Shown in pieces: positions 5,541 through 6,898 of a stretch of 6,898 nucleotides of DNA. The position numbers and the translations under genes were made by a program. The notes beneath the pieces were generated by a model. That model was not told the origin of the DNA. It made no database searches and saw only the letters and a program-made list of their open reading frames with translations. How positions within the stretch are numbered: position 1 is the stretch's first letter; each line of letters begins with the position of its first letter. Source of the stretch: Acidimicrobiaceae bacterium. Its GTDB lineage: Bacteria; Actinomycetota; Acidimicrobiia; Acidimicrobiales; RAAP-2. The stretch spans positions 2,008-8,905 of the forward strand of contig PKZN01000040.1 in assembly GCA_003133075.1 (NCBI GenBank). Direction: 5' to 3'.

Positions 5541-6898
5541 ATGAGTTCTGTGCCACCGGGACGTTTGTCCCGTGATGAGTTAACAGCCATCATCGCCAGT
5601 GACGTCGTCGACACCGTCATTCTCGCCATCACCGATATGCAGGGTCGGCTTCAGGGAAAACGGCTCGACGCGAAATTCTTCGCCGAAGAGCTCGCCACCG
5701 GGGCCGTCGAAGGATGTAGTTACCTCCTCGCGTCCGACGTCGACATGAACACGGTCGACGGGTTCGCCTTGACGTCGTGGGAGCGCGGCTACGGCGATTT
5801 GGCCTTCAACGCGGATTTCTCAACGATTCGACCAGTGCCGTGGCACGAGAAGACCGTGATCGTCTTCGCCGACGTTGAGACCGTGGAGGGTGAGGCAGTC
5901 GCGGTCTCGCCTCGTCAAGTGCTCCAGCGACAGGTCGACCGGCTCGCGCAACACGGCTGGACGGGACTAACGGGCACCGAACTCGAGTTCATCCTCTTCA
6001 ACGACACCTACGAGGAAGCCTGGAACGCCGGCTATCGCGGGCTCACCCCCGCCAATCTCTACAACGTCGACTACTCCCTCCAGGGAACATCACGGGTCGA
6101 GCCGCTGCTCGGCCGCATTCGCCGCTCGATGCGCGACGCCGGCATGGTCGTCGAATCCGTAAAGGGTGAGTGCAACTACGGGCAGCACGAGATTGCCTTT
6201 AAGTACGCCGAACTCGTCGACAAGTGCGACGAGCACAGTCTCTTCAAACTGGGCGCGAAGGAGATCGCCGCCCAGGAGGGATGCAGCCTCACCTTCATGG
6301 CCAAGTACAACGAGCGCGAGGGCAACTCGTGCCACATTCACCTCTCACTACGCGACCAGGAGAACCAGCCGGTCTTCGCCGGGAGTCGCCCGCACGGTTT
6401 TTCCGAGGTCTTCGAGCACTTCCTCGCTGGTCAACTCGCCTACGCGAGGGAGCTGTCACTCTTCCTCGCACCGAATATCAACAGCTACAAGCGATTCGTC
6501 GAGGGTTCCTTCGCGCCCACCGCCTTGCTCTGGGGTCTCGATAACCGCACCTGCGCCTTCCGCGTCGTGGGGCACGGGCCATCGATCCGAGTCGAGTGCC
6601 GTATCCCCGGGGGTGACGTGAATCCCTATTTGGCCGTCGCCGCCCTCGTGGCCGCGGGTCTTCGTGGGGTCGAGGAGTCCTTGAGCCTCCCGCCCGCCTT
6701 CGAGGGCAACGCCTACCTCGCTGACGCCGCTCGGGTTCCCACGACCCTGCACGAGGCGGCGGCCCTCTTCGAATCGAGTGCCGTCGCGCGCGACGCGTTG
6801 GGCGACGAGGTCGTCGACCACTACGCGCACGCCGCCAACGTCGAGGTCGCGAGCTTTGACGCGGCGGTGACGGACTGGGAGCGGTACCGGGGGTTCGA
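5541..6898 (+). CDS. Glutamine synthetase-family gamma-glutamyl-amine ligase (GlnA4/PuuA-like), 3' end outside window
   Basis: 452 codons are visible; the end DWERYRGF resembles the last residues of related proteins, so only a few codons are probably missing. It has the GS-I fold motifs: ITDMQGRLQGKR (30-41, Asp32), metal-site Glu147/Glu149 (GTELEF), Glu210 and Glu217 (GECNYGQHEI), His265 (NSCHIHLSL), Arg318 (NINSYKRF), Arg336/Arg341 (NRTCAFRV), Arg350, and Glu352/Arg354 (ECRIPGGDVNPYL). The flap that reads GYEAP in true glutamine synthetases reads GSFAP here, so the ammonium-site glutamate (Glu327 in Salmonella numbering) is Phe324. Together with WERGYGDL (80-87), this places it with enzymes that join glutamate to polyamines or ethanolamine using ATP, rather than with ammonia-assimilating GlnA. 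The usual adenylylation context around Tyr397 is absent. GAGGGAG (5529-5535) lies 5 nt before the ATG. It diverges from btuFCD. Family firm; amine substrate not determinable. Confidence 0.88.
   Translation, partial: MSSVPPGRLSRDELTAIIASDVVDTVILAITDMQGRLQGKRLDAKFFAEELATGAVEGCSYLLASDVDMNTVDGFALTSWERGYGDLAFNADFSTIRPVPWHEKTVIVFADVETVEGEAVAVSPRQVLQRQVDRLAQHGWTGLTGTELEFILFNDTYEEAWNAGYRGLTPANLYNVDYSLQGTSRVEPLLGRIRRSMRDAGMVVESVKGECNYGQHEIAFKYAELVDKCDEHSLFKLGAKEIAAQEGCSLTFMAKYNEREGNSCHIHLSLRDQENQPVFAGSRPHGFSEVFEHFLAGQLAYARELSLFLAPNINSYKRFVEGSFAPTALLWGLDNRTCAFRVVGHGPSIRVECRIPGGDVNPYLAVAALVAAGLRGVEESLSLPPAFEGNAYLADAARVPTTLHEAAALFESSAVARDALGDEVVDHYAHAANVEVASFDAAVTDWERYRGF

Noticed and set aside
5252..5632. 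126-residue open frame on the minus strand over the intergenic region and the start of the amine ligase gene
   Set aside because: Low-complexity Arg/Ser/Pro-rich translation with no recognisable domain, overlapping a strong real coding start on the other strand, and no Shine-Dalgarno evidence. Treated as a chance frame.
1..6898. CRISPR arrays, insertion sequences, phage or defence genes
   Set aside because: No regularly spaced repeats, transposase motifs or terminal inverted repeats were found; all long genes are ordinary metabolic, transport or cell-wall functions.

Overview
The window is high-GC bacterial DNA with actinobacterial character: GTG starts, a secreted CHAP-domain protein with a Cys-rich N-terminal region of a kind common in Actinobacteria, a Lys-type (GPKIR) pyruvate kinase, and a GlnA4-like member of the glutamine synthetase family. 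The exact lineage cannot be fixed from the sequence. Five genes are present: four complete and one cut by the right edge only a few codons before its expected end.

Layout, left to right. (1) 31-672 (+): secreted CHAP-domain cell-wall hydrolase. It converges on (2) 683-2101 (-): pyruvate kinase, and an imperfect hairpin spans the 10-bp junction. (3) 2219-4951 (-): a compact three-gene ABC importer in the order binding protein, permease, ATPase (btuF-btuC-btuD). The permease and ATPase overlap by 4 bp, and 1 bp separates binding protein and permease. Pyruvate kinase follows in the same direction after a 117-bp gap. (4) 4952-5540: a 589-bp divergent intergenic region dense in RNA structure. It holds a cobalamin riboswitch on the minus strand (5039-5130), a hairpin that can hide the btuF Shine-Dalgarno sequence (4956-4996), a strong minus-strand intrinsic terminator with no obvious gene in front of it (5218-5243), and the upstream region of the rightward gene. 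(5) 5541-6898 (+): glutamine synthetase-family gamma-glutamyl-amine ligase.

How the parts work together. The transporter family alone (FecCD/BtuC type) could mean siderophore, heme or B12. The riboswitch, read directly from the sequence, points to vitamin B12 uptake repressed by B12, most likely at translation initiation of btuF. The glutamine synthetase-like protein keeps the family's metal and ATP residues but lacks the ammonium-site glutamate, so it probably ligates glutamate to an amine rather than to ammonia. The pyruvate kinase has the lysine associated with K+-independent enzymes and has lost other potassium ligands. No phage, transposon, CRISPR or defence genes are visible. The most interesting material is regulatory: the predicted riboswitch with a mutually exclusive SD sequestor/antisequestor pair, and the orphan terminator.
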